64,000 nucleotides of DNA from Massilia agilis (lineage in GTDB: Bacteria; Pseudomonadota; Gammaproteobacteria; Burkholderiales; Burkholderiaceae_D). Both the position numbers and the translations under genes were made by a program. The notes under the pieces were generated by a model that ran no database searches, was not told the DNA's origin, and saw only the letters and a list, made by a program, of their open reading frames with translations. The stretch lies in the NCBI RefSeq assembly GCF_024756255.1, contig NZ_JANUHB010000005.1, positions 186,001 through 250,000 on the forward strand. Direction: 5' to 3'. Shown here piece by piece: positions 8,674 to 16,575 of the stretch (its first letter is position 1; each line of letters opens with the position of its first letter).

Positions 8674-9626
8674 TCGTCTCGCTCGACTATGTGTACCTGC
8701 TGGTGGGCGTGCTGCTGGCCATCGTGGCCGTGATGTCGGTGCGCGACAAGGCCAATCCGCGCCGCTTCACCACCGCCGCGTTCTGGGGCCTGTACGCGCT
8801 CGTGTACCTGCTCGGCGAGCGCATTCCCCCGCTGGCTGGCGGCGTGCTGATGATCGCCATGGCGCTCATCGCGGGCTTCGGCTGGGTGCGGGCGGGGCGC
8901 CACGACGCGCTTCCCGACGCGCAGCGCCAGGCCAGCGCGGCGCGCCTTGGCCACAAGCTCCTGATCCCGGCGCTGGCGGTGCCGGCGGTCACCGTCATCG
9001 GCTCCACGCTGCTCAAGGACGTCAAGATCGGCGAGCTGTTCGTGCTCGATCCGAAGAACCTGACGCTGGCGGCGCTGGGCGTGGGCGCGGTGGTGGCGCT
9101 GGCGCTGGCCTGCCGGCTCACGCGCTCGACCCCGATGCAGGGCGTGCGCGAGCTGCGCCGCCTGTTGGATGCGATCGGCTGGGCGCTGGTGCTGCCGCAC
9201 TTCCTGGCGGTGCTGGGACTGCTGTTCACCGAGGCCGGTGTATCCAAGGCGGTGGCGCACGTGGTCACCTCGTACGTGAACATGGACCTGCGCTTCGTGG
9301 CGGTGGCCGTGTACTGCGTCGGCATGGCGCTTTTTACCATCGTGATGGGCAATGGCTTTGCCGCCTTCCCGGTGATGGCGGGCGGCGTCGGCATCCCGGT
9401 GCTGGTGGGGATCTACCACGCCAACCCGGCGATCATGGCGGCGATCGGTATGTTCAGTGCATATTGCGGCACCCTGATGACACCGATGGCCGCTACCTTT
9501 AATATTGTCCCCGTTGCGCTGCTCGAACTGCCCGACCGGCATGCCGTGATCCGGGCGCAGCTGCCAACTGCCTTGCCGCTTCTGGTTGCGAACATCTTCC
9601 TTCTCTACTTCTTGATGGATCGGTAG
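8670..9626 (+). CDS. DUF979 membrane protein, predicted permease subunit
   Basis: 318-residue polytopic membrane protein of the DUF979 family, starting at a GTG (8670-8672) inside the DUF969 stop region, with GAAGGAGGG just upstream. About nine hydrophobic segments are visible, with a conserved glycine-rich stretch (GNGFAAFPVMAGGVG) and the region MTPMAATFN near the end. It presumably works with DUF969 as a two-part permease. The longer reading frame upstream is an out-of-context extension through the DUF969 gene. Confidence 0.85.
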   Translation: MIVSLDYVYLLVGVLLAIVAVMSVRDKANPRRFTTAAFWGLYALVYLLGERIPPLAGGVLMIAMALIAGFGWVRAGRHDALPDAQRQASAARLGHKLLIPALAVPAVTVIGSTLLKDVKIGELFVLDPKNLTLAALGVGAVVALALACRLTRSTPMQGVRELRRLLDAIGWALVLPHFLAVLGLLFTEAGVSKAVAHVVTSYVNMDLRFVAVAVYCVGMALFTIVMGNGFAAFPVMAGGVGIPVLVGIYHANPAIMAAIGMFSAYCGTLMTPMAATFNIVPVALLELPDRHAVIRAQLPTALPLLVANIFLLYFLMDR

Positions 9627-9629
9627 CCG

Positions 9630-10268
9630 ATGATAAAAACTATTCTTCTGACTGGATTCGAGCCGTTCAACAAAGCGAGCATCAACCCGTCCTGGGAAGC
9701 GGTAAAGGAACTGAAGGGATGGCGCAACGGCGAGTTCGCGGTGGAGGTGCGCCAGCTTCCCTGCGTGTTTGGCCTGGCCAACCGCGTCATGGCCGGCTTG
9801 CTGGAGGAGCTCAAGCCCGACGTCGTCATCGCCACCGGCCAGGCCGGCGGCAGGCCCGAGCTGTCGGTCGAGCGCGTGGCCATCAACGTGGACGACGCGT
9901 CGATCGAGGACAACGACGGGCAGCAGCCGGTCGATGCCGCCATCGTCGAGGGTGGCCCGGCGGCGTATTTCAGCACGCTGCCGATCAAGGCCATCGTGCG
10001 CGAGATGCGCGAGCACGGCTTGCGGGCGGGCGTGTCGCAGACTGCCGGCACCTTCGTCTGCAACCATGTGTTCTATGGGCTGCTGCACAATACCGCCGAT
10101 TCGCCGGTGCGCGCGGGCTTCATCCATGTGCCGTTCCTGCCGGAGCAGGCGGGCAAGGGTGTGCCGAGCATGACGCTGGACGAGATCGTCGAGGGCTTGC
10201 GCGCGGCGGTGATTGCGTCGGTGTCGGCGGAAAGCGATATCGCAGAGGCGGGCGGCGCAACGCATTAG
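9630..10268 (+). CDS. pcp: Pyrrolidone-carboxylate peptidase
   Basis: 212-residue cytoplasmic cysteine peptidase of family C15 that removes N-terminal pyroglutamate from peptides. The catalytic triad is present at the expected spacing: Glu81 (in SVERVAIN), Cys144 (in GTFVCNHVF) and His166 (in GFIHVPFLP). Length and the LLTGFEPF start are typical. It begins 3 nt after the DUF979 stop, so uptake and hydrolysis of pyroglutamyl compounds are probably coupled. Confidence 0.95.
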   Translation: MIKTILLTGFEPFNKASINPSWEAVKELKGWRNGEFAVEVRQLPCVFGLANRVMAGLLEELKPDVVIATGQAGGRPELSVERVAINVDDASIEDNDGQQPVDAAIVEGGPAAYFSTLPIKAIVREMREHGLRAGVSQTAGTFVCNHVFYGLLHNTADSPVRAGFIHVPFLPEQAGKGVPSMTLDEIVEGLRAAVIASVSAESDIAEAGGATH

Positions 10269-10279
10269 CCTTTGCTGGA

Positions 10280-10309
10280 CGCGTGGGCAGAAAATCTGCC
10301 CACCCTACG
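10280..10309. repeat. Single GTAGGGTGGGC palindromic repeat
   Basis: One copy, CGCGTGGGCAG-aaaat-CTGCCCACCCTACG, between the convergent pcp and lysR genes. Its GTAGGG end supplies the TAG stop codon (10305-10307) of the LysR gene. Confidence 0.9.
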
Positions 10310-11213
10310 GTTGGCCGTTCCCGACGTCGAGGATCTTCAGGAATGCCCTCACCACCGGGGCGTCGCCCTGGCTCGGGTAGGTGATGTACAAATTGGCCGA
10401 GGGCGGGTTGGTCTTGATCGGCACGAAGGTCACGCCGGGCCAGACCACGCGCGCGGTCGTCTCTGGCATCATCGCCCAGCCCAGTCCTGCGCCCACCATT
10501 GCCAGCACGGTCTGCGGCTCGGTCACCTCCTGGAAGATCACCGGTTCAAAGCCGGCATCGACGCAGCACTGGATCTGGTAGCGCGCGTCCGGCGCCCGGT
10601 CCAGCGACAGCGTGAGCATCGGCTCGCCGGCCAGGTCGGTCAGCTCGACGTGCGGGCGTGTGGCGAGCGGGTGGTTCTGGTTCAGCGCCACGCACACATT
10701 CTCGCGAAAGCCCAGCTCCTGCTTCAGGTTCGATTGCTTCAGGCTGTCCGCGTCGATGCGCGGTTCGCGCCAGAACCCCACGTCGATCTGTTTGGCGCGC
10801 AGCGCTTCGAACTGGTCGTTCGGCCCCAGTTCGTGCAAGGTCCAGCTCACGCGCGGAAAACGCGTCTGGAATTCCTCGAGCAGTTTCGGGATCGGTCCCC
10901 ACATCGCGGAACCCACGATGCCCACGCGCAGCCGGCCCACTTCGCCGCGGTCGATCTGGCGCACGGTGTCGATGGTCATGCGCATGCGCGCCAGCAGGTC
11001 CGCCGCCTCCGTCATCAGCGCCTTGCCGGCCGCCGTCAATTCGAAGCTGCGCGTGGTGCGCGCGAACAGGCGCACGCCCAGTTCGTTCTCCAGTTTCTGG
11101 ATCTGCTGCGAGAGCGGCGGCTGCGAGATGTGCAGGCGCTCGGCCGCGCGGCTGAAGCTCTTCTCTTCGGCCACCGCGAGGAAGTACTTGAGCTGTTTCA
11201 GGTCGATTGACAT
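10305..11213 (-). CDS. LysR family transcriptional regulator
   Basis: 302-residue regulator: winged helix-turn-helix at residues 1-60 (SRAAERLHISQPPLSQQIQKLE) and a LysR substrate domain for the rest. It lies 18 nt behind psuG and in the same direction as the HTH-kinase gene, so it is probably the last gene of a pseudouridine-type operon rather than a divergently placed regulator. The effector is unknown. The last residues (GNGQP) end at a TAG provided by the palindromic repeat, which suggests the original C-terminus may have been altered by repeat insertion. Confidence 0.88.
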   Translation of the reverse strand: MSIDLKQLKYFLAVAEEKSFSRAAERLHISQPPLSQQIQKLENELGVRLFARTTRSFELTAAGKALMTEAADLLARMRMTIDTVRQIDRGEVGRLRVGIVGSAMWGPIPKLLEEFQTRFPRVSWTLHELGPNDQFEALRAKQIDVGFWREPRIDADSLKQSNLKQELGFRENVCVALNQNHPLATRPHVELTDLAGEPMLTLSLDRAPDARYQIQCCVDAGFEPVIFQEVTEPQTVLAMVGAGLGWAMMPETTARVVWPGVTFVPIKTNPPSANLYITYPSQGDAPVVRAFLKILDVGNGQP

Positions 11214-11231
11214 GGCGCGGCTTCCTTTGGG

Positions 11232-12161
11232 TCAGGAGTTCGCCAGCACGGGCGCGCCATGCAGCGCCACCGCCAGGCGGGCGCCGACCAGCGCGTTGTG
11301 CTTGACCAGCGCAATGTTCGTGGCCAGCGAGCGCCCGCCGGTGAGCTGCTTGATCCGGTCGAGCAGGAAGGGTGTGATCGCCTTGCCGGTCACGCCCTGC
11401 TGGTCCGCTTCCAGCAGCGCCTGTTCGGTGATGCGGTCGATTTCCATCTTGGGCATCGCCGCCTCTTCGGGCACGGGGTTGGCCACCACCACGCCACCTT
11501 TCAGGCCCAGCTCCCATTTGGTGCGGATGAAGCTGGCCTGCTCGGGCGCGCTGTCGATCTGGAAGTCTGCATTGAATCCGCTCTCGCGCGTGAAGAAGGC
11601 CGGAAAGCCCGGCTGGCCGACGCTCACCACCGGCACGCCGTGGGTTTCGAGGTATTCCAGCGTCAGGCCGATGTCCAGGATCGACTTGACGCCCGCGCAC
11701 ACCACCGCCACGTTCGTGTGCGCCAGCTCCTGCAGGTCGGCCGAGATGTCGAAGCTTTTTTCCGCGCCGCGATGCACGCCGCCGATGCCGCCGGTGACAA
11801 AGACCTGGATGCCGGCCAGCTCGGCGCAGATCATGGTCGCGGCCACGGTGGTCGCGCCGAGCTTCTTCTGGGCCAGCACGTAGGGCAGGTCACGGCGGCT
11901 CACCTTGATGGCGTCGCTGGAAGACCCGAGCAGTTCAAGCTGCTCTTCCGACAGGCCGATGCAGATGCGCCCCTTGATGAGCGCGATGGTCGCCGGCACG
12001 GCGCCGGCGTCGCGGATCACCTGTTCGACTTCGCGCGCGGTCTGCACGTTTTGCGGGTAGGGCATGCCGTGCGAAATGATCGTCGATTCCAGCGCCACGA
12101 TCGGTTTGCCTGCGGCGCGGGCGGCGGCGACTTCAGGCGAGAGGAGAAGGTAAGGGTGCAT
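11232..12161 (-). CDS. psuG: Pseudouridine-5'-phosphate glycosidase
   Basis: 309-residue cytoplasmic enzyme that reversibly splits pseudouridine 5'-phosphate into uracil and ribose 5-phosphate. The family pattern is clear: ALESTIISHGMPYPQN at the start, the IGLSEEQLELL block, VTGGIGGVHRGAE, and the late motif PFLLDRI with TGGRSLATNIALVKHNA. The conserved Lys/Glu region near VSRRDLPYV is intact. It begins 3 nt past the stop of the HTH-PfkB kinase that would supply its phosphorylated substrate. The uracil formed can enter the reductive pathway encoded at 28-39 kb. Confidence 0.95.
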   Translation of the reverse strand: MHPYLLLSPEVAAARAAGKPIVALESTIISHGMPYPQNVQTAREVEQVIRDAGAVPATIALIKGRICIGLSEEQLELLGSSSDAIKVSRRDLPYVLAQKKLGATTVAATMICAELAGIQVFVTGGIGGVHRGAEKSFDISADLQELAHTNVAVVCAGVKSILDIGLTLEYLETHGVPVVSVGQPGFPAFFTRESGFNADFQIDSAPEQASFIRTKWELGLKGGVVVANPVPEEAAMPKMEIDRITEQALLEADQQGVTGKAITPFLLDRIKQLTGGRSLATNIALVKHNALVGARLAVALHGAPVLANS

Positions 12162-12164
12162 GGA

Positions 12165-13274
12165 TCAGTCCTGGTTGGATACGGTTGGCAGCTCGCCCAG
12201 CATGTCGGGCGACAGCTGCGGGCAGACGGTTTGCGGTGATGCGAGCGTGAGCGCGGACAGGCGCAGGCCGCGCTGGCAGGCAAGCCGCAGGTCGTCGCCG
12301 TCCTGCTGCAGCGACCAGCATACCGCGGCTGCGAACGCGTCGCCGGCACCGGTCACGTCCACGATGTCGGTCGTGGGCGCGGGCAAGCGGGCCAGCTTTT
12401 CACCGTCGGTGAACAGCACGCCCTGCGCGCCGCGCGTGACGACGAGGTCGCGCGCGCCCTGTTGCTGCACCTCGCGGCAGGCGGCGGCAAAGTCGTCTTC
12501 GGTGGCGAGCGCGCGGCCCACCCGCACCGCCAGTTCGCCCGCGTTCAGGATCAGCAGGCGCACGCCGCGCAGGTCGGCGGGCAGGCGGTCCATCTTCGGT
12601 TCCGATACGGCCACCACCACCAGCGGCACGTTGTCGCGCTGCGCGTCCGCCGCCACCAGCGCCACGGTCTCGCGCGGCAGGTTCAGGTCCGCCACCAGCA
12701 GGGCCGCGTTGGCGCGCTGCGGCTGGCGCGCGGCGATCACCTCGGGCGTCAGCCGGTCATACAGCGCCATGTCGGCCAGCGCCACGGCCATTTCGCCATC
12801 GTGGTCGAGCACCGCAGTGTAGGTGCCGGTCGCCGCATCCGCGAGCCTGGCTACCCCGCGCGTGTCGATGCCAGCGTGGTCGGCATGGGCCATCAGGGCG
12901 GCGCCTGCCGTGTCGTTGCCGACGGCGGTGATCAGGCCGACGGCGGCGCCCAGGCGCGCCAGGTTCTCTGCCACGTTGCGCGCCACGCCGCCGTAGGATT
13001 CGTTCTGGCTGGCCGGGTTGGAGGTGGCCGGCACCAGCCTGGCCAGCGTGCGCAGCTTGCGGTCGAGGTTGGCTGCGCCGATGCAGACGATGGCGCGGCG
13101 CTCCGGCAGCACATAGGCGCGGCCGAGCAGGCGGCGTTCGCGGATCAGCGCCGCAATGTGGCCGGCCACAGCCGAGCGCGACAGGTGCAGCTGGTCGGCC
13201 AGCTCCTGCTGCGATATGAAGGGGTTGGCCCGGATCAGCTCGAAGAGCCGGTCTTTTTTGGATGTGTCGGTCAC
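12165..13274 (-). CDS. HTH-PfkB fusion: sugar/pseudouridine kinase with N-terminal DNA-binding domain
   Basis: 369-residue protein joining a winged-HTH (about residues 5-55, SQQELADQLHLSRSAVAGHI) to a PfkB-family kinase. The kinase part has the glycine motif GGVARNVAENLARLG and the catalytic DVTGAGDAF with its Asp intact. The architecture matches E. coli YeiI, which lies beside psuK-psuG. The probable job is pseudouridine phosphorylation for PsuG; another nucleoside kinase role is possible. A GTG at 13272-13274 is preferred; a TTG seven codons upstream (13293-13295) is the alternative, but it overlaps a 12-bp palindrome that looks like an operator. Confidence 0.82.
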   Translation of the reverse strand: MTDTSKKDRLFELIRANPFISQQELADQLHLSRSAVAGHIAALIRERRLLGRAYVLPERRAIVCIGAANLDRKLRTLARLVPATSNPASQNESYGGVARNVAENLARLGAAVGLITAVGNDTAGAALMAHADHAGIDTRGVARLADAATGTYTAVLDHDGEMAVALADMALYDRLTPEVIAARQPQRANAALLVADLNLPRETVALVAADAQRDNVPLVVVAVSEPKMDRLPADLRGVRLLILNAGELAVRVGRALATEDDFAAACREVQQQGARDLVVTRGAQGVLFTDGEKLARLPAPTTDIVDVTGAGDAFAAAVCWSLQQDGDDLRLACQRGLRLSALTLASPQTVCPQLSPDMLGELPTVSNQD

Positions 13275-13289
13275 GGGATCGGAAGATCT

Positions 13290-13301
13290 CAACAATTGTT
13301 G
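13290..13301. promoter_or_regulatory. 12-bp palindrome, possible operator of the kinase operon
   Basis: Perfect palindrome CAACAATTGTTG 15 bp before the likely GTG start of the HTH-PfkB gene, in the AT-rich divergent region. An operator here, perhaps bound by the gene's own HTH domain, is an inference. Confidence 0.4.
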
Positions 13302-13551
13302 TGCATGCTAAACAAAAGTTTGAAGCGCGTCAAAAGCATTGTGTCCGCAGTCCAACAAAATAAGCGTTTGAATTTATTCTATCGTCATATAAATCGGGAA
13401 CAAAAATGGTATTTGCCATACGAATCCACCCTCATGCATAGTTATAATATTTTCTGGCCTATCGGCATCCGCACGCCGCTGCGGGCATTCGCATCTGACG
13501 CCGTCCTCCAGCCCGATACGCCTCCCCATACCGACAAGAAGGAAAACCTCA
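13302..13551. promoter_or_regulatory. AT-rich divergent promoter region between kinase/psuG and xapA operons
   Basis: About 250 bp without a gene, markedly AT-rich. A TATAAT at 13443-13448 could be the -10 of the rightward xapA-deo operon, though no good -35 lies 16-18 bp upstream. A near-symmetric ATGG(T)ATTT(G)CCAT at 13406-13419 could be an operator. No ORF of substance is present. Confidence 0.4.
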
Positions 13552-14391
13552 ATGCTCAGCAACACCCCTTTTGAAGCCGCCGACATTATCCGTGCCCGCA
13601 AACCGGGCTTCACGCCGCGCGTGGCGCTGATCCTCGGTTCCGGCCTTGGCGTGCTGGCCGAGCAGATGACCGACGCGGTGTCGATCAGCTTTACCGAGCT
13701 GCCCGGTTTCCCGATCAGCACCGTGCACGGCCACGCAGGTGAGCTGGTGCTGGGCACCCTGGCCGGCGTGCCGGTCGCGTGCATGAAGGGCCGCGGCCAC
13801 TTCTACGAAGGCTATGGCCCGGGCGTGATGATCTCCGCCGTGCGCACCATGAAGCTGCTCGGCTGCGAGATGCTGTTCGCGACCAATGCCGCAGGTTCCT
13901 TGCGCACCGAAGTGGACGCCGGCAGCCTGGTGGCCATCACCGACCATATCAACGGCCTGCCGGGCAGCCCGATGACCGGCCCCAATGACGAGCGCTTCGG
14001 CCCGCGCTTCTTCAGCATGTCCAACGCGTATGACGCCGAGCTGCGCGAGCTGGTGAAGGCCACCGCCAAAGAAAAGAGCATCACCCTGCACGAAGGCGTG
14101 TACATCTGCTACCCGGGCCCCAACTTCGAGACCGCCGCCGAGATCCGCGCGTTCAAGACGCTGGGCGCAGACATCGTCGGCATGTCCACCGTGCCGGAAG
14201 TGGTGGCGGCGCGCCATTGCGGGCTGAAGGTGGCCGGCGTGTCGGTCATCACCAACCTGGCCGAAGGCATGTCGCCGTTCCAGCTGTCGCACGAACAAAC
14301 CCTGAAATATGCCGCCATCGGCGCACGCGACCTCGTCGCGCTGATCCCGGCCTTCCTCGAGCGCGTTGCCGCCATCCCGCGCAGCGCCTGA
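13552..14391 (+). CDS. xapA: Purine-nucleoside phosphorylase, XapA-type
   Basis: 279-residue cytoplasmic phosphorylase of PNP family 2. It splits purine (deoxy)nucleosides with phosphate into base and (deoxy)ribose 1-phosphate. Motifs: phosphate loop ILGSGLGVLAEQ, STVHGHAGELVLG, MKGRGHFYEGYG, TNAAGSL, and YPGPNFETAAEIR followed by GMSTVPEVVAARH. These stretches closely match E. coli XapA (xanthosine phosphorylase) as I remember it, including FTPRVALILGSGLG. Substrate preference (xanthosine versus general PNP/PunA) cannot be settled by reading. First gene of the deo-type operon; deoB follows 19 nt later. Confidence 0.9.
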   Translation: MLSNTPFEAADIIRARKPGFTPRVALILGSGLGVLAEQMTDAVSISFTELPGFPISTVHGHAGELVLGTLAGVPVACMKGRGHFYEGYGPGVMISAVRTMKLLGCEMLFATNAAGSLRTEVDAGSLVAITDHINGLPGSPMTGPNDERFGPRFFSMSNAYDAELRELVKATAKEKSITLHEGVYICYPGPNFETAAEIRAFKTLGADIVGMSTVPEVVAARHCGLKVAGVSVITNLAEGMSPFQLSHEQTLKYAAIGARDLVALIPAFLERVAAIPRSA

Positions 14392-14410
14392 TCCAACCAG
14401 CGAGTACACC

Positions 14411-15604
14411 ATGTCCCGCGCATTCATCCTCCTGCTCGATTCGTTCGGCCTGGGCGCGCTGCCCGACGCGGACAAATACGGCGACGCAGGCGCCAACACC
14501 TTCGGCCACATCGCCGCATGGGCCGCAGAAGAAGGCAAGCCGATGTCGCTGCCGAACCTCGAAAAACTCGGCCTTGCCGCCGCGGCCCAGCGGGCCTGCG
14601 GGGAGTGGGCCGCAGGCTTCAACATGCGCGAGGGCTTTACCGGCGCCTATGGCGTGGCGCGCGAACAATCGACCGGCAAGGACACGCAGAGCGGCCACTG
14701 GGAGATCGCCGGCGTGCCGGTGCTGTTCGACTGGGGCTACTTCCCCAGGACCGTGCCGTCCTTCCCCAAGGAGCTCACCGACAAGCTGCAGGAGCTGGCC
14801 AAGCTGCCGGGCTTCCTGGGCAACTGCCACGCCTCCGGCACCACCATCATCAACGAGCTCGGTGACGAGCATGTGGCCACCGGCAAGCCGATCCTGTACA
14901 CCTCGGCCGACTCGGTGCTGCAGATCGCCGCGCACGAAGAGCACTTTGGACTGGAGCGCCTGTACGAGGTGTGCGAGATCGCTTATGAACTGGTCAAGCC
15001 GTACAACATCGGCCGCGTGATCGCGCGCCCGTTCGTGGGCGCGAACGGCGACTACAAGCGCACCGCCAACCGCCACGACTACGCCGTGCCGCCGCCCAGC
15101 CCCACACTGCTGGACCACGTGAAGGAAGCCGGCGGCGAGGTGATCGCGCTGGGCAAAATCAGCGACATCTTCGCGGCGCAGGGCGTGACCCGGCTGATCA
15201 AGGGCCCGGACAACATGGCGCTGTTCGACCGGCTCGTGGAAGCGGCAGACACCGCGCCCGACCACTCGCTCACCTTCGTGAACTTCGTCGACTTCGACAT
15301 GATGTTCGGCCACCGCCGCGACCTGGCGGGCTACTCGAACGCGCTGCACGAGCTGGACGCGCGCCTGCCCGAGTTCATGGCAAAGATGAAGGAGGGCGAC
15401 ATCGCCGTCATCACCGCCGACCACGGCTGCGACCCGAGCTGGACCGGTTCGGACCACACCCGCGAGCACATCCCGGTGCTGTTCTTCGGCCCCGGCGTCG
15501 CACCGCGCGCGCTGCCCACGGCCGACACTTTTTCCGACATCGGCGCCACGCTGGCCAAGCACCTTGGCGTCAAACCCCTTTCGAACGGAACCCCGCTGCT
15601 ATGA
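14411..15604 (+). CDS. deoB: Phosphopentomutase
   Basis: 397-residue cytoplasmic metalloenzyme of the alkaline phosphatase superfamily that converts (deoxy)ribose 1-phosphate to 5-phosphate. Metal and catalytic motifs are present: LLDSFGLGALPD near the start, the threonine region STGKDTQSGHWE, and the late ITADHGCDPSW...SDHTREHIP block. ATG 14411 is chosen over a longer reading because it opens the conserved MSRAFILLLDSFG. Its stop overlaps the deoC ATG (ATGA). It links the phosphorylases (xapA, deoA) to aldolase DeoC. Confidence 0.96.
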   Translation: MSRAFILLLDSFGLGALPDADKYGDAGANTFGHIAAWAAEEGKPMSLPNLEKLGLAAAAQRACGEWAAGFNMREGFTGAYGVAREQSTGKDTQSGHWEIAGVPVLFDWGYFPRTVPSFPKELTDKLQELAKLPGFLGNCHASGTTIINELGDEHVATGKPILYTSADSVLQIAAHEEHFGLERLYEVCEIAYELVKPYNIGRVIARPFVGANGDYKRTANRHDYAVPPPSPTLLDHVKEAGGEVIALGKISDIFAAQGVTRLIKGPDNMALFDRLVEAADTAPDHSLTFVNFVDFDMMFGHRRDLAGYSNALHELDARLPEFMAKMKEGDIAVITADHGCDPSWTGSDHTREHIPVLFFGPGVAPRALPTADTFSDIGATLAKHLGVKPLSNGTPLL

Positions 15605-16557
15605 CCCAGAACCTGGATTTCAAACGTAACACGGCCGTCGGCCTGGACCTGGGCTGGGTGAACAGCCTGCAGGTCAACCGCAACGCCGCCGACCGCCGCG
15701 CCGCCAGCCTGGCCGCGCGCCGCACGGTCAAGAAGGAGTACCAGGCCGCGTGGCTGGTACGTGCGATCCAGTGCATCGACCTGACCACGCTGTCCGGCGA
15801 CGACACCCCGGGCCGCGTCGAGCGCCTGTGCCGCAAGGCGATGCGCCCGCTGCGTTCGGACCTGATGGCAGCGCTGGGCCTGACCGAGCTGACCACCGGC
15901 GCCGTGTGCGTGTACCACGAGATGATCAAGCCGGCCGCGCACATCCTGCAGGGCCGCCTGCCGATCGCCGCCGTCTCCACCGCGTTCCCGGCGGGCCTGT
16001 CTTCGCTCGAAACCAAGATCCGCGAGATCGAGCTGTCGGTGGCCGCGGGCGCCAGCGAGATCGACATCGTCATCACCCGCCAGCACGTCTTGACCGGTAA
16101 CTGGCAGGCGCTGTACGACGAGATGGTGGCCTACCGCCAGGCCTGTGGCGATGCGCACGTGAAGGCGATCCTCGCCACCGGCGACCTGGTCACGCTGGAG
16201 AACGTGGCCAAGGCATCGTGGGTGTGCATGATGGCCGGCGCCGACTTCATCAAGACCTCGACCGGCAAGGAAGGCGTGAACGCGACCATTCCGGTGTCGC
16301 TGGTGATGGTGCGCGCGATCCGCGAATACTACGAGCGCACCGGCTTCATGGTCGGTTACAAGCCGGCGGGCGGCGTCTCGACCGCCAAGGCCGCGCTGCA
16401 GTACCTGACCGTGATGAAGGAAGAGCTGGGCAACGAATGGCTGCAGCCGCACCTGTTCCGCATCGGCGCATCGAGCCTGCTGACCGATATCGAGCGCCAG
16501 CTCGAACACTACGTGACCGGCAGCTACTCGGCAGCCCACCGCCACGCGCAACCATAA
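15601..16557 (+). CDS. deoC: Deoxyribose-phosphate aldolase
   Basis: 318-residue class I aldolase that cleaves 2-deoxyribose 5-phosphate to acetaldehyde and glyceraldehyde 3-phosphate. The Schiff-base lysine lies in ADFIKTSTGK and the second active-site lysine in VGYKPAGGVS. It is longer than short E. coli-type DeoC at its N-terminus, as in the animal-like branch common in Proteobacteria. It is followed 18 nt later by an aldehyde dehydrogenase that can remove the acetaldehyde. Confidence 0.95.
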   Translation: MTQNLDFKRNTAVGLDLGWVNSLQVNRNAADRRAASLAARRTVKKEYQAAWLVRAIQCIDLTTLSGDDTPGRVERLCRKAMRPLRSDLMAALGLTELTTGAVCVYHEMIKPAAHILQGRLPIAAVSTAFPAGLSSLETKIREIELSVAAGASEIDIVITRQHVLTGNWQALYDEMVAYRQACGDAHVKAILATGDLVTLENVAKASWVCMMAGADFIKTSTGKEGVNATIPVSLVMVRAIREYYERTGFMVGYKPAGGVSTAKAALQYLTVMKEELGNEWLQPHLFRIGASSLLTDIERQLEHYVTGSYSAAHRHAQP

Positions 16558-16575
16558 AAACAGAACGGACACGTC

